From assembly GCA_902778985.1 (NCBI GenBank), contig CACYZS010000130.1, positions 1 through 9,108 of the forward strand: DNA of 9,108 bases. The letters run 5' to 3'. The position numbers and the translations under genes are program-made. Below are positions 1 through 6,141 of this stretch, in pieces. Under the pieces are notes generated by a model. That model was not told the origin of the DNA, made no database searches, and was given only the letters and a program-made list of their open reading frames with translations. Position 1 is the stretch's first letter. The number at the start of each line of letters is the position of its first letter. The DNA comes from an uncultured Ruminococcus sp. (GTDB taxonomy: Bacteria > Bacillota > Clostridia > Oscillospirales > CAG-272).

Positions 1-30
1 AGGCACTTGCAAATGCAAGTGCCTTTTTTT
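1..30 (+). terminator. Intrinsic terminator of an upstream gene
   Basis: A perfect 10-bp stem pairs 1-10 with 15-24 around an AAAT loop, and a T run to position 30 follows. The T run lies on the plus strand, so this ends a plus-strand gene located before the window. The GGC...GCC stem resembles the terminators at 2700-2732 and 4860-4887. Confidence 0.85.
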
Positions 31-33
31 CAA

Positions 34-130
34 TGAAATCCGTTCCTTGCGGAACGGGAGATATACCCTGCGGGTATGATATCCGCTGCGCGGGTGAAAT
101 ACGCCATTGGCGTATGAGGAACGGATTTTA
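34..130. repeat. Array of four small hairpins inside a long inverted repeat
   Basis: Four consecutive short hairpins are visible: 40-46 with 51-57 (loop TTGC), 63-68 with 72-77 (loop TGC), 81-86 with 90-95 (loop TGC, one G-T pair), and 99-105 with 109-115 (loop ATT). They are separated by short purine-rich linkers such as GAT or GAA. The outer segment 34-46 can also pair with 118-130 over 13 positions with one G-T pair, so the first hairpin competes with a closing stem around the whole block. The layout resembles short dispersed intergenic hairpin repeats that I recall from clostridial genomes. No copy number can be judged from one window. It could be a non-autonomous mobile element, a structured RNA, or a relic. 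Confidence 0.6.
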
Positions 131-222
131 CGGGGTTCCCTCTGTTGTGCTCAACCAAACGACATCACGATTTGAAAACGTAACGCCTGTTGCCCTTTTA
201 ACCGAGAGAAAGCGTTTTCTAA

Positions 223-282
223 GCGCCGTTTGGACGCCCGGCGCTCCGTTTTGTATACGCTTTTCGCCCGGGCGTCCGGCGC
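223..282. repeat. Large imperfect inverted repeat in the non-coding region
   Basis: A perfect 10-bp pairing (232-241 with 268-277) is extended by GCGCC at 223-227 with GGCGC at 278-282, across a 4-nt bulge and a 26-nt loop. GCGCCG at 223-228 can alternatively pair with CGGCGC at 239-244, so the arm has two possible partners. A smaller inverted repeat, GAAAACG at 174-180 with CGTTTTC at 213-219, lies just upstream. There is no T run, so it is not a typical terminator. The rest of 131-388 shows no convincing gene or known RNA family. Confidence 0.45.
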
Positions 283-388
283 AAATCATTGACGTCGTCC
301 CTGGGTTGCATTTCGTTACCACTGCGATCAAAAATCCCTGCTTTGCACGGTTGAAAGAAAAAGAGTTTCCAAAAACCCCAAAAAAGAA

Positions 389-417
389 TTGAAATATAAT
401 GAGAAAAATGGTATAAT
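389..417 (+). promoter_or_regulatory. Sigma-A promoter with extended -10 for the EAL/channel operon
   Basis: TTGAAA at 389-394, a 17-nt spacer and TATAAT at 412-417, with TG at 409-410 giving an extended -10. The predicted start point is near 424, leaving a leader of about 116 nt before the EAL gene. I see no recognised riboswitch in that leader. Confidence 0.85.
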
Positions 418-539
418 GTCATTCAAAGCGTTCTTTTCGCGCGGATTTGCGAACGGGATGCTTTCTTGCGGAACCCCAAAAACCGCGCTCCCTATGTGTG
501 AGCGCAACCGAAAAACGCAACCGAAGGAGCAAGACACCA

Positions 540-1757
540 ATGAACGGGTATATTATCAGCGACGTTCTGACAGCCATGCAGGCGATGCACAGGCGGGAAC
601 TGAAAGTGTATTATCAGCCGAAGATCGACGCCACGACCGGCCGCGTGAAGTCCGCCGAAGCGCTGATCCGCTGGGTAAGAGAAGACGGCGACGTCATTTT
701 GCCGCAGCAGTTCTTGCCGGCGATGGAACAGACAGGCGCCGTCGCTATGCTGGACTGGTACGTGGTCGAGCACGTGTGTACGTTTCTCAATCGGCTGAAA
801 GCGCTGAATATCGAGCCGATGCCGATCTCGGTCAACTTTTCCCGCTGGCATCTCCACGAGGAGAATATGCCGACGCACCTATCCGAGATCGTGGATTCCC
901 ACGGGCTTGACCATCGCCTGATCGTGGTGGAGATCACGGAATCCGCCATCGCCCAGGAAGAGGAACTGATGCGCAAGACCGTCAACGGGCTGCGCGAACA
1001 CGGATTCGAGTTCTCGATCGACGATTTCGGCAGCGGGCTGTCCTCTTTGAGTCTGGTCGCCGACACCTCTCCCGACGAGATCAAGATCGACCGGTCTCTT
1101 CTGAGAATGAACTGCGAGAGCGAACGGGAACGCATCATTCTGGAGAGCATTTTTCTCTTCGCCAACCGGCTGAACATCCGGACGGTCGCGGAGGGCGTCG
1201 AGACCAAGGAGCAGTACGGCTTCCTTCGCACCTGTAACTGCAATCTGATCCAGGGGTTCTACTTCGCTCACCCGATGCCCGAGGACGATTTTACGCAGTA
1301 CCTGCTTACCCAATGTATGTCGATCGAGGAAGAGGATATTCTGCAGATCCAGACCGAGACGGGAGCCGTACAGATCCTGCTCCAGGCGGTCTATAAGAGA
1401 TACCCGCTGATCATCTACGGCAACCTGACGAAGAACAGTTTTTACATGATGACCTACGAGAACTTCACGGCAAAGAGTTGCCCCTCCACAGGCACGGTGG
1501 ACGACCTGATCGAGCACGGCACCCTCTCGATGCACCCGGACGACCGGGAGCGTTGGAACGCGATGTTCTGCCGCGAAAATCAACTGAAATTGTATCGGGA
1601 AGGGATCCAGGAGTTCCACATGATCACAAGACAACTCGGCGACGACGGCGTTTACCGCAAAGTGGAGACAAGCAACTATTTCGTGAAGTGCCCGGCGACC
1701 GAAGACGTCCTGATCATCAGTCTGTGCAATAACTTCGCGGACGGGGAAGAAGCGTAA
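540..1757 (+). CDS. EAL-domain cyclic-di-GMP phosphodiesterase with C-terminal PAS-like domain
   Basis: This 405-residue protein should hydrolyse cyclic-di-GMP to pGpG in the cytoplasm. The EAL domain fills about residues 5-255. Every catalytic position known from active EAL enzymes is present at the expected spacing: E40 of the EAL signature, N99 (VNFS), E131 and E134 (EITES), D161 and D162 (DDFG), K182, E218 (VAEGVET) and Q238. It is therefore probably active. No GGDEF partner and no membrane segment is seen. Residues about 280-395 resemble a PAS-like fold, with HPDDRERW at 332-339, and probably sense a signal; their position after the EAL domain is less usual than before it. The start at 540 has GAAGGAG 10 nt upstream. 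An upstream in-frame ATG at 447 would add 31 residues outside the EAL domain and lacks support. The channel gene follows after 28 nt, suggesting one transcript. Confidence 0.93.
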   Translation: MNGYIISDVLTAMQAMHRRELKVYYQPKIDATTGRVKSAEALIRWVREDGDVILPQQFLPAMEQTGAVAMLDWYVVEHVCTFLNRLKALNIEPMPISVNFSRWHLHEENMPTHLSEIVDSHGLDHRLIVVEITESAIAQEEELMRKTVNGLREHGFEFSIDDFGSGLSSLSLVADTSPDEIKIDRSLLRMNCESERERIILESIFLFANRLNIRTVAEGVETKEQYGFLRTCNCNLIQGFYFAHPMPEDDFTQYLLTQCMSIEEEDILQIQTETGAVQILLQAVYKRYPLIIYGNLTKNSFYMMTYENFTAKSCPSTGTVDDLIEHGTLSMHPDDRERWNAMFCRENQLKLYREGIQEFHMITRQLGDDGVYRKVETSNYFVKCPATEDVLIISLCNNFADGEEA

Positions 1758-1785
1758 GAACACGATTTTGAAAAGGGAACGAACG

Positions 1786-2697
1786 ATGCCGAGAAGAAGG
1801 AAAACACAAAAAAACGTGAACCCGATCGCGCGGACGACGCGCATCTACTCGCTGATCCTGGTCGTCTCCGGCATCCTGTTCGTCGCGATCCCGCAACGGA
1901 TCGCGGAGGTGTTGCCGTACTACCTCTTCGTCCTGATGCTCCTGCACGCGTCGCTGATGCTGTACCGTTGGAGCAAGACCAAGAAACGCGCGGGGCGGAC
2001 CGGGTATATGATCGACGCGGCGGTCAGTTTCGTTCTCTCGGTTCTGTTCGTCGTTTTCCGCGAACGGTCAAACGACCTGGCGGTGATCTTTATGGCGATC
2101 CGCACGGCGGCGGTGGTTGCCGAATACGTCGCTTCGATCGGCAGGAACCGGCGCGACGTGCGCGCGATCGTGGGCTGCGTGTTCATGATCGTCATCAACC
2201 TTGCTCTGCTCGCAAAACTGATCAGCGAGATCGGCGGTTCGGTCGAGACGCAGGTCGTGATCTACGGTCTCTTGTTCTTGGTGCAGGGCGTCGCCGGGAT
2301 CTACGCGAACCTGAAAGACGTGATGCCCGGCAGTCTGCTCGGGCGCGTCATCGTCAGGACCTACGCGGCGGAGATCCTTGCCGGTCTTATGATCGCGGTG
2401 GTCGGGGCGTCGATTTTGCTCCCGCTCTTCGAGCCGGGGATCGAGACCTTCGGCGACGGGCTCTGGTACTCCTTTATGCTGGTCACGACCATCGGGTTCG
2501 GCGATATGACGGCGGTCACGCCGGCGGGACGGCTGATCTCGGTCGCGATCGGAATCTACGGGATCGTCGCGGTCGCCCTGATCACCAGTATCCTGGTCAG
2601 CATCTACAACGAGAGCAAAGACAAAGCGGATACCCCGGTTCGGAAAACAACGGATACTTCGAACCGGAATAGTTCCGATAAAGACAACAAAGGCTGA
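1786..2697 (+). CDS. Potassium-channel-pore membrane protein with multi-span N-terminal region
   Basis: This 303-residue integral membrane protein probably conducts potassium. The C-terminal third is a two-helix pore module: a hydrophobic helix at about 195-214, a pore helix, the selectivity filter TTIGFGD at 234-240, and an inner helix at about 249-274. The first 175 residues hold about six hydrophobic segments (roughly 20-36, 42-61, 73-91, 98-115, 127-147, 157-174). No regular arginine ladder like a voltage-sensor S4 is visible. The first two segments loosely resemble DUF308/HdeD-like repeats, which is only an impression. The 29-residue tail after the pore is hydrophilic, with no RCK/TrkA-N nucleotide-binding domain. 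ATG at 1786 is preferred because AAGGG lies 8 nt upstream; a TTG at 1768 is poorly placed. It lies 28 nt after the EAL gene, so the two are probably co-transcribed. Confidence 0.82.
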   Translation: MPRRRKTQKNVNPIARTTRIYSLILVVSGILFVAIPQRIAEVLPYYLFVLMLLHASLMLYRWSKTKKRAGRTGYMIDAAVSFVLSVLFVVFRERSNDLAVIFMAIRTAAVVAEYVASIGRNRRDVRAIVGCVFMIVINLALLAKLISEIGGSVETQVVIYGLLFLVQGVAGIYANLKDVMPGSLLGRVIVRTYAAEILAGLMIAVVGASILLPLFEPGIETFGDGLWYSFMLVTTIGFGDMTAVTPAGRLISVAIGIYGIVAVALITSILVSIYNESKDKADTPVRKTTDTSNRNSSDKDNKG

Positions 2698-2699
2698 TC

Positions 2700-2732
2700 A
2701 AAAAGGCGCTTGCCGAGGCAAGCGCCCTTTTT
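2700..2732. terminator. Bidirectional terminator between convergent genes
   Basis: A 10-bp arm pair, 2705-2714 with 2717-2726, is flanked by A5 at 2700-2704 and T5 at 2728-2732, so it works in both directions. It lies just after the channel stop codon (2697) and just past the stop of the minus-strand regulator (2744). Confidence 0.9.
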
Positions 2733-2743
2733 GGTTGCATAGG

Positions 2744-3829
2744 TCAATGCCGCTCGTACTTTTCGAGTACTTTCACGTATTCCGGATCTTTCCGCAGTTC
2801 AACGTCGCGGTCCCACGCAGAGGAGCGCGCCCAACCGAGCCGGGCGGCGAGTAGGCTATCGCGGTCGCGTTCCCCGAGGGCAACGTCAAAGAGCGGCTTG
2901 TCGCCCCGAGCGAGTTCGTCGATCTTTTTCGCGGCGGAAAGGGATTTGTCGAGGACACGGATCATGTCCGTGTTCTTTGCGCCGCGGGCGGGACGGTACT
3001 TCAGATCGTTCAGCAGCCGTCCGTAGATCGATTCCGCCTGTATGACGAGATACGCCTCCCCGCGTTCGCATCCGAGACGGAACAGTTCGTCCGCCGTCCC
3101 CTCGGTCTTTTCGAGCAGTTCGTCGTACGGGACCGCGGGATCGAAGAAATAGGACTTGACGAGTTTGTCGGCGCCGAAATCGACGAGTTCGTACATATTG
3201 CGCTTTGCCCAGTAGAGAAACTCCGGTCGGTCCTTTTGGAACATCTGTTCGTTCATCTGACCGCAGGTGTTGTACCAGTCGCCGCACTTTTCCCGGTGGA
3301 TCTGCAGCGCCTCTTCGGTTTTGCCCTCGGCGTGGAGCAGGACCGCTTTCATCTTCCACGCGCCGAGCCGCAGATAGCCGTCGGTGCAGCCCCCGATGAT
3401 CTTGTCGCAGATTTTCGTCAGTTCGTCCTTTTTGGCGAGCGCAAGTTCAAGATCGGGTTCGGCGTCGTCGATGCCGAGGGTTCCCATATACCGGAACATG
3501 ATGCGATAGTCGTTCGGGTAGACGCGGTAGGCGTCCTCGATCATTTTTTTCGCCGCGCGCCAGTCCTGCCGATAAACCCGCCAGAATTCGGCGATCAGAT
3601 CTTCGATCTTTTGGTTGACTTTTTCCTCGTCGTAGCCCATCAGATCGTCGAGCGATACGCCGAAATAGTAGGCGAGCGGCTGCAGGAGCGTGATGTCGGG
3701 ATAGGTTTCGCCCCTCTCCCACTTGCTGACCGCCGCGCAGGTGACGTTCATCGCTTCCGCGAGTTGTTCCTGCGTGACGTTCTTTTCGATGCGCAAGCGT
3801 TTGACGTTTGCGCCGATATTGATTTCCAT
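2744..3829 (-). CDS. XRE-family regulator with helical, TPR-like C-terminal region
   Basis: This 361-residue protein is probably a DNA-binding regulator. Residues 5-63 form a complete XRE/Cro-type helix-turn-helix, with TQEQLAEAMNV as the first helices, VSKWERG in the recognition region, and the closing helix ITLLQPLAYYFGVSLDDLM. The remaining 295 or so residues are mostly helical, with repeated Leu/Ala/Tyr patterns (for example 'LHAEGKTEEALQIHREKCG') that resemble TPR units. Such regions in related regulators bind peptides or other proteins, but no ligand can be named here. ATG at 3829 is chosen because GGAGG lies 7 nt upstream and the HTH begins right after it; an upstream in-frame ATG at 3871 lies inside the promoter region. 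It is transcribed divergently from the short XRE gene at 4145, so either product might regulate the shared intergenic region. Confidence 0.85.
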   Translation of the reverse strand: MEINIGANVKRLRIEKNVTQEQLAEAMNVTCAAVSKWERGETYPDITLLQPLAYYFGVSLDDLMGYDEEKVNQKIEDLIAEFWRVYRQDWRAAKKMIEDAYRVYPNDYRIMFRYMGTLGIDDAEPDLELALAKKDELTKICDKIIGGCTDGYLRLGAWKMKAVLLHAEGKTEEALQIHREKCGDWYNTCGQMNEQMFQKDRPEFLYWAKRNMYELVDFGADKLVKSYFFDPAVPYDELLEKTEGTADELFRLGCERGEAYLVIQAESIYGRLLNDLKYRPARGAKNTDMIRVLDKSLSAAKKIDELARGDKPLFDVALGERDRDSLLAARLGWARSSAWDRDVELRKDPEYVKVLEKYERH

Positions 3830-3875
3830 AACGGTACCTCCCAAAAAAGTGTAAGCCGACGTCTGCTTCACTTTC

Positions 3876-3903
3876 AGTATAGCACAAAACCGGGCGAAGT
3901 AAA
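3876..3903 (-). promoter_or_regulatory. Promoter of the minus-strand XRE gene
   Basis: Read on the minus strand, TTTACT (3898-3903) is followed after 16 nt by TATACT (3876-3881), with TG one base before the hexamer giving an extended -10. The transcript would start near 3870 and give a leader of about 40 nt. Confidence 0.7.
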
Positions 3904-3987
3904 GGGATCGTCAGGAAAAGGGAACGAAACCGCAGGTAAAAAAAAGAGCGCGGCGGGAAAGATCGGACGCGAATTCGGCGCCGTCGA

Positions 3988-4016
3988 TTGCAAAAAGCGG
4001 GGTTCTGTGGTACACT
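3988..4016 (+). promoter_or_regulatory. Possible distal promoter of the short XRE gene
   Basis: TTGCAA (3988-3993), a 17-nt spacer and TACACT (4011-4016) with TG at 4008-4009. Each hexamer matches consensus at 4 of 6 positions. It would give a leader of about 120 nt. It is weaker than the promoter at 4083-4111. Confidence 0.4.
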
Positions 4017-4082
4017 ATTGTCAGAACATGCGGTTTTCCAACCAAGAGTAGAGAAAAACGGCGAAATCCAACCGCCGGTCGG

Positions 4083-4111
4083 TTCACTCCACCGTCGTTT
4101 TGCGGTATAAT
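4083..4111 (+). promoter_or_regulatory. Promoter of the short XRE gene, with an overlapping small dyad
   Basis: TTCACT (4083-4088), a 17-nt spacer and TATAAT (4106-4111). The start point would be near 4118, giving a leader of about 27 nt. A small dyad, AACCG at 4070-4074 with CGGTT at 4080-4084, overlaps the -35 edge and could be an operator. Confidence 0.75.
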
Positions 4112-4144
4112 GGCGTCGGAAAACGAAGAAAGGAGTTTTCAAAA

Positions 4145-4528
4145 ATGAACAACACATTGGGCGAAAACGTCGCGCGCTATCGGAAACAGATCGGGCTGAC
4201 GCAAGAGGAACTTGCCGAAAAGATGAACGTCAGCGGGCAGGCGGTATCGAAATGGGAGAACGGGCTTTCGTATCCCGAGAAGGTGGATCGGCGGACGCTG
4301 ACCATCCGCGTCAAGGGCGGGGAAGCGTCGAAGGTATGCGTCCGGATCCCCGTGCTCCTGCTCAAGCGCGCCGCCGAAAACGGCAAACTGAAGGATCTGC
4401 TCGGCGAGCAGGGGGACGTGGTGGATCAGGTGATGCCGATGATCCTCGAAGGGGCGGTCGGCGAACTGGTCAACGTGGAGCAGGGAGACGCGACGGTCGT
4501 GATCGCGGTGGAAGACCATGAGGGCTGA
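4145..4528 (+). CDS. Short XRE protein fused to a second domain, with the end of the HTH missing
   Basis: This 127-residue protein begins with a typical XRE helix-turn-helix (TQEELAEKMNVSGQAVSKWENG, residues 19-40), and the match stops at YP (43-44). The complete regulator on the opposite strand continues with DITLLQPLAYYFGVSLDDL. Here the sequence jumps directly to KVDRRTLTIRVKGGEASKV. Residues 47-123 form a beta-alpha module (LTIRVKGG, VRIPVLLLKRAAENGKL, GELVNVEQGDATVVIAVE) resembling the C-terminal domain of some clostridial XRE and SHOCT-like proteins that I recall. The final HTH helix and the usual linker therefore seem to be lost in frame, and DNA binding may be impaired. AAAGGAG lies 9 nt before ATG 4145. 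The next gene overlaps its end by 11 nt. Confidence 0.75.
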   Translation: MNNTLGENVARYRKQIGLTQEELAEKMNVSGQAVSKWENGLSYPEKVDRRTLTIRVKGGEASKVCVRIPVLLLKRAAENGKLKDLLGEQGDVVDQVMPMILEGAVGELVNVEQGDATVVIAVEDHEG

Positions 4529-4835
4529 GATCGTATATGAGGGTCGGCGCGAGGAACTCACGCTCCCGGACAACACTTTTTTCGTGAACTGTCAGGCGGC
4601 GTTTGAAAACGGCTGTTCGGTCAACGTCTTAAACGACGCGGGTCTTGCGGTCGCGGAAGAGGCGCTCGGGTGCAGAGCCGTCCCGATCGGGGCGAGCGGG
4701 GTCCCCGCGGGGCTTACGCTCCACGCGCTGGTGGATCCCGACGGAGAGTTGGCAAAGACCGTCCGCTTTGCGTTTGCGGGACTGGAGATCGCGCGCGCCG
4801 AGTACGGCGACTTCCGTCTGAGCGTTACGGTCTGA
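4518..4835 (+). CDS. Small protein of unknown function, coupled to the short XRE gene
   Basis: I do not recognise this 105-residue protein. It has no signal peptide or membrane segment and looks like a compact soluble beta-rich fold, with alternating hydrophobic stretches (AEIVYEGRREELTLPDN, the C-terminal YGDFRLSVTV) and two cysteines at about residues 25 and 33. Its ATG lies inside the end of the preceding gene in another frame, an 11-nt overlap, so translation is probably coupled, and its own ribosome binding site is weak. Together with the terminator at 4860-4887 this indicates a two-gene operon, and the protein may be a partner of the XRE fusion. A role as ligand binder or antagonist would be speculation. 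Confidence 0.7.
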   Translation: MRAEIVYEGRREELTLPDNTFFVNCQAAFENGCSVNVLNDAGLAVAEEALGCRAVPIGASGVPAGLTLHALVDPDGELAKTVRFAFAGLEIARAEYGDFRLSVTV

Positions 4836-4859
4836 TCCGCTCCCCAAAACATCCGAAAA

Positions 4860-4887
4860 GGCGTCCGCGTTTGCGGGCGCCTTTTTT
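4860..4887 (+). terminator. Intrinsic terminator of the short XRE operon
   Basis: A 9-bp stem (4860-4868 with 4873-4881, one G-T pair) with a GTTT loop is followed by T6 at 4882-4887. It lies 25 nt after the stop codon of the small unknown gene. Confidence 0.9.
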
Positions 4888-4901
4888 GTTGCTCTCTTTG
4901 C

Positions 4902-4930
4902 TTGACATCTTTCCCCTTTTTTGTTAAAAT
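4902..4930 (+). promoter_or_regulatory. Promoter of the LysR-type regulator
   Basis: Consensus TTGACA (4902-4907), a 17-nt spacer and TAAAAT (4925-4930), with TG at 4922-4923 as an extended -10. The leader of about 70 nt contains a 6-bp stem, CCCCGA at 4947-4952 with TCGGGG at 4963-4968. No T-N11-A dyad like that at 5923-5943 is visible near it, so autoregulation through the same site type is not apparent. Confidence 0.85.
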
Positions 4931-5006
4931 GAAGCAAAGCGGGCGACCCCGATGAAAAGCGGTCGGGGCGGGACCGTACCGAACGGCTTTTTGCAAGAGG
5001 CACGAA

Positions 5007-5912
5007 ATGAACATCAACCAACTGAAATACGTTCTGGAAGTGGCGGGATCCAGTTCCATGCGGGAAGCGTCGACGAAACTCTACGTTTCGCAGCCGGCGC
5101 TTTCGGCGAGCATCCGCGAACTGGAAGAGGAACTCGGGATCCTGATCTTCGAGCGCACCAACAAGGGCGTCAGTCTGACCGAAGAGGGCAGGGAGTTCGT
5201 CGACTACGCCAAGAAAGCCGTGGGGCAGTATTCGATCCTCGAGGACCGGTACCTGTCGCGGGACAGCGACAAGGAACGCTTCTCGGTCTCGACGCAGCAC
5301 TACAATTTCGCGATGCGGGCGTTCACCGACGTCATCAAACGCTTAAAACCCGAAAAGTACGTTTTCTCGATCCACGAGACCAAGACCAAAGAGGTGCTCG
5401 ACGACGTCGGAACCTTAAAAAGCGAGGTCGGGATCGTGTCTTTCTCCGGCTCGAACGAGGCGGTCATCAAGAAACTCTTCCGCGACAACGGTCTGGAGTT
5501 CACCCCGCTGATGCGGCGCGAGACCTACGTCTACGTCTGGGAGAACCACCCGTTCGCCGGCAGGACCGAGATCTCGATCGAGGAGATGAAGGACTATCCC
5601 TGCGTCTCGTTCGACCAGGCGGGTGACGATAACTTCTACCTGACCGAAGAGGCGATGGCGGATTACGCGTTCGAGAAGACCATCAAGAGCGACGACCGCG
5701 CGACCACGATGGAGATGATCGCCGCACTCGGCGGCTACTCGATCGGTTCCGGGATGCTCTCGGGCGAGGACGCGATCTTAAAAGGAATGGTCGCGATCAA
5801 ACTGAAAGAGGAAGATCCCCTGACCATCGGTTATATCGTCCGCTCGGGCGGCGCGCTCTCGCGCTACGGCGAGGCGTACCTCGAAGAACTGTTAAAATAC
5901 AAGGAACTCTGA
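5007..5912 (+). CDS. LysR-type transcriptional regulator, probable regulator of metY-cysK
   Basis: This 301-residue protein has standard LysR-family length and layout. Residues 1-61 are the winged helix-turn-helix, with REASTKLYVSQPALSASIR leading into the linker helix and FERTNKGVSLTEEG as the wing. About 90-300 form the periplasmic-binding-protein-like effector domain. The family usually acts as a tetramer and activates neighbouring genes when a small effector binds. The downstream genes make cysteine and homocysteine, so a sulfur-metabolite effector such as O-acetylserine or O-acetylhomoserine is plausible, but no residue shows this. A dyad with LysR-box geometry lies just past the stop codon, at the expected position for the metY promoter. 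Unlike many LysR systems, the regulator and target are in tandem, not divergent. AGAGG lies 6 nt before ATG 5007. Confidence 0.88.
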   Translation: MNINQLKYVLEVAGSSSMREASTKLYVSQPALSASIRELEEELGILIFERTNKGVSLTEEGREFVDYAKKAVGQYSILEDRYLSRDSDKERFSVSTQHYNFAMRAFTDVIKRLKPEKYVFSIHETKTKEVLDDVGTLKSEVGIVSFSGSNEAVIKKLFRDNGLEFTPLMRRETYVYVWENHPFAGRTEISIEEMKDYPCVSFDQAGDDNFYLTEEAMADYAFEKTIKSDDRATTMEMIAALGGYSIGSGMLSGEDAILKGMVAIKLKEEDPLTIGYIVRSGGALSRYGEAYLEELLKYKEL

Positions 5913-5966
5913 CGGGGTTCTTGCGATAACCTGCGCTTATCGCCGACGATAAAAACCCCGTTATTT
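5912..5966 (+). terminator. Probable terminator of the LysR gene, with switching inner stems
   Basis: An 8-bp outer stem (5912-5919 with 5954-5961) begins in the stop codon of the LysR gene and is followed by a weak T tract (TTATTT). Inside it, TTATCG at 5937-5942 can pair either with the upstream arm at 5923-5929 or with CGATAA at 5947-5952, but not both. Termination is uncertain because the T tract is poor, so some read-through into metY is possible. Confidence 0.5.
5923..5943 (+). promoter_or_regulatory. Candidate LysR-protein binding site upstream of metY
   Basis: GCGATAA (5923-5929) and TTATCGC (5937-5943) form a perfect 7-bp dyad around 7 nt. It contains ATAA-N7-TTAT, so T5927 and A5939 satisfy the T-N11-A rule of LysR-family boxes. 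Its centre (5933) is about 66 bp upstream of the predicted metY start point (near 5999), the usual location of the primary recognition site. A further CGATAA at 5947-5952 might be an accessory half site. Confidence 0.6.
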
Positions 5967-5992
5967 ACAAACGGCGCCCCGCGGTGTATAAT
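5964..5992 (+). promoter_or_regulatory. Promoter of the leader-metY-cysK operon
   Basis: TTTACA (5964-5969), a 17-nt spacer and TATAAT (5987-5992), 11 of 12 consensus positions. The predicted start point is near 5999, which leaves an unusually long leader of about 236 nt before metY, occupied by a small reading frame and attenuator-like structures. Confidence 0.85.
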
Positions 5993-6024
5993 GGTGTCAA
6001 CCAAAACGAAAGGGGCGCAAGACG

Positions 6025-6141
6025 ATGTTTGTGACCGAAGCAAAAAAACAAAACCTTACGTGTTGTCGAATGTTTATCTCCCGGGCAAAGTGTACGGTCG
6101 GGGCGTTCGACGGTCCGTGTGTGCGCCTCGTAAACGATTGA
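6025..6141 (+). CDS. Cysteine-rich leader peptide (38 residues) of the metY-cysK operon
   Basis: A small reading frame starts about 26 nt after the predicted transcription start, with AAAGGGG at 6009-6015 and 9 nt to ATG 6025. It encodes 38 residues with four cysteines: the adjacent pair C13-C14 (TGT TGT at 6061-6066), C23 (6091-6093) and C32 (6118-6120). It has no signal peptide and no recognisable domain. The placement between promoter and terminator, before genes for cysteine and homocysteine synthesis, is that of an amino-acid attenuation leader. In such systems a ribosome slowed by scarce charged tRNA selects the RNA fold. Cysteine-rich leader peptides before sulfur genes are known in Actinobacteria; I do not recall a described case of this form in Clostridia. 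The peptide itself probably has no function beyond being translated. Confidence 0.7.
   Translation: MFVTEAKKQNLTCCRMFISRAKCTVGAFDGPCVRLVND

Noticed and set aside
34..130. CRISPR array
   Set aside because: The units are different hairpins of about 15 nt with tiny linkers, not identical repeats separated by unique spacers.
33..392. Open reading frame of 119 codons over the hairpin array
   Set aside because: It covers the inverted repeats, has no ribosome binding site, no recognisable protein pattern, and ends in the promoter of the EAL gene.
424..539. Cyclic-di-GMP riboswitch before the EAL gene
   Set aside because: The leader lacks the recognisable conserved core of that riboswitch class; only minor stems such as 436-440 with 449-453 are visible.
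447..539. Upstream start extending the EAL protein by 31 residues
   Set aside because: No ribosome binding site at 447, and the extension is not part of the EAL domain; ATG 540 has GAAGGAG at a good distance.
879..1844. Minus-strand open frame opposite the EAL gene
   Set aside because: The plus strand carries a complete catalytic EAL domain; the antisense frame shows no domain and no ribosome binding site.
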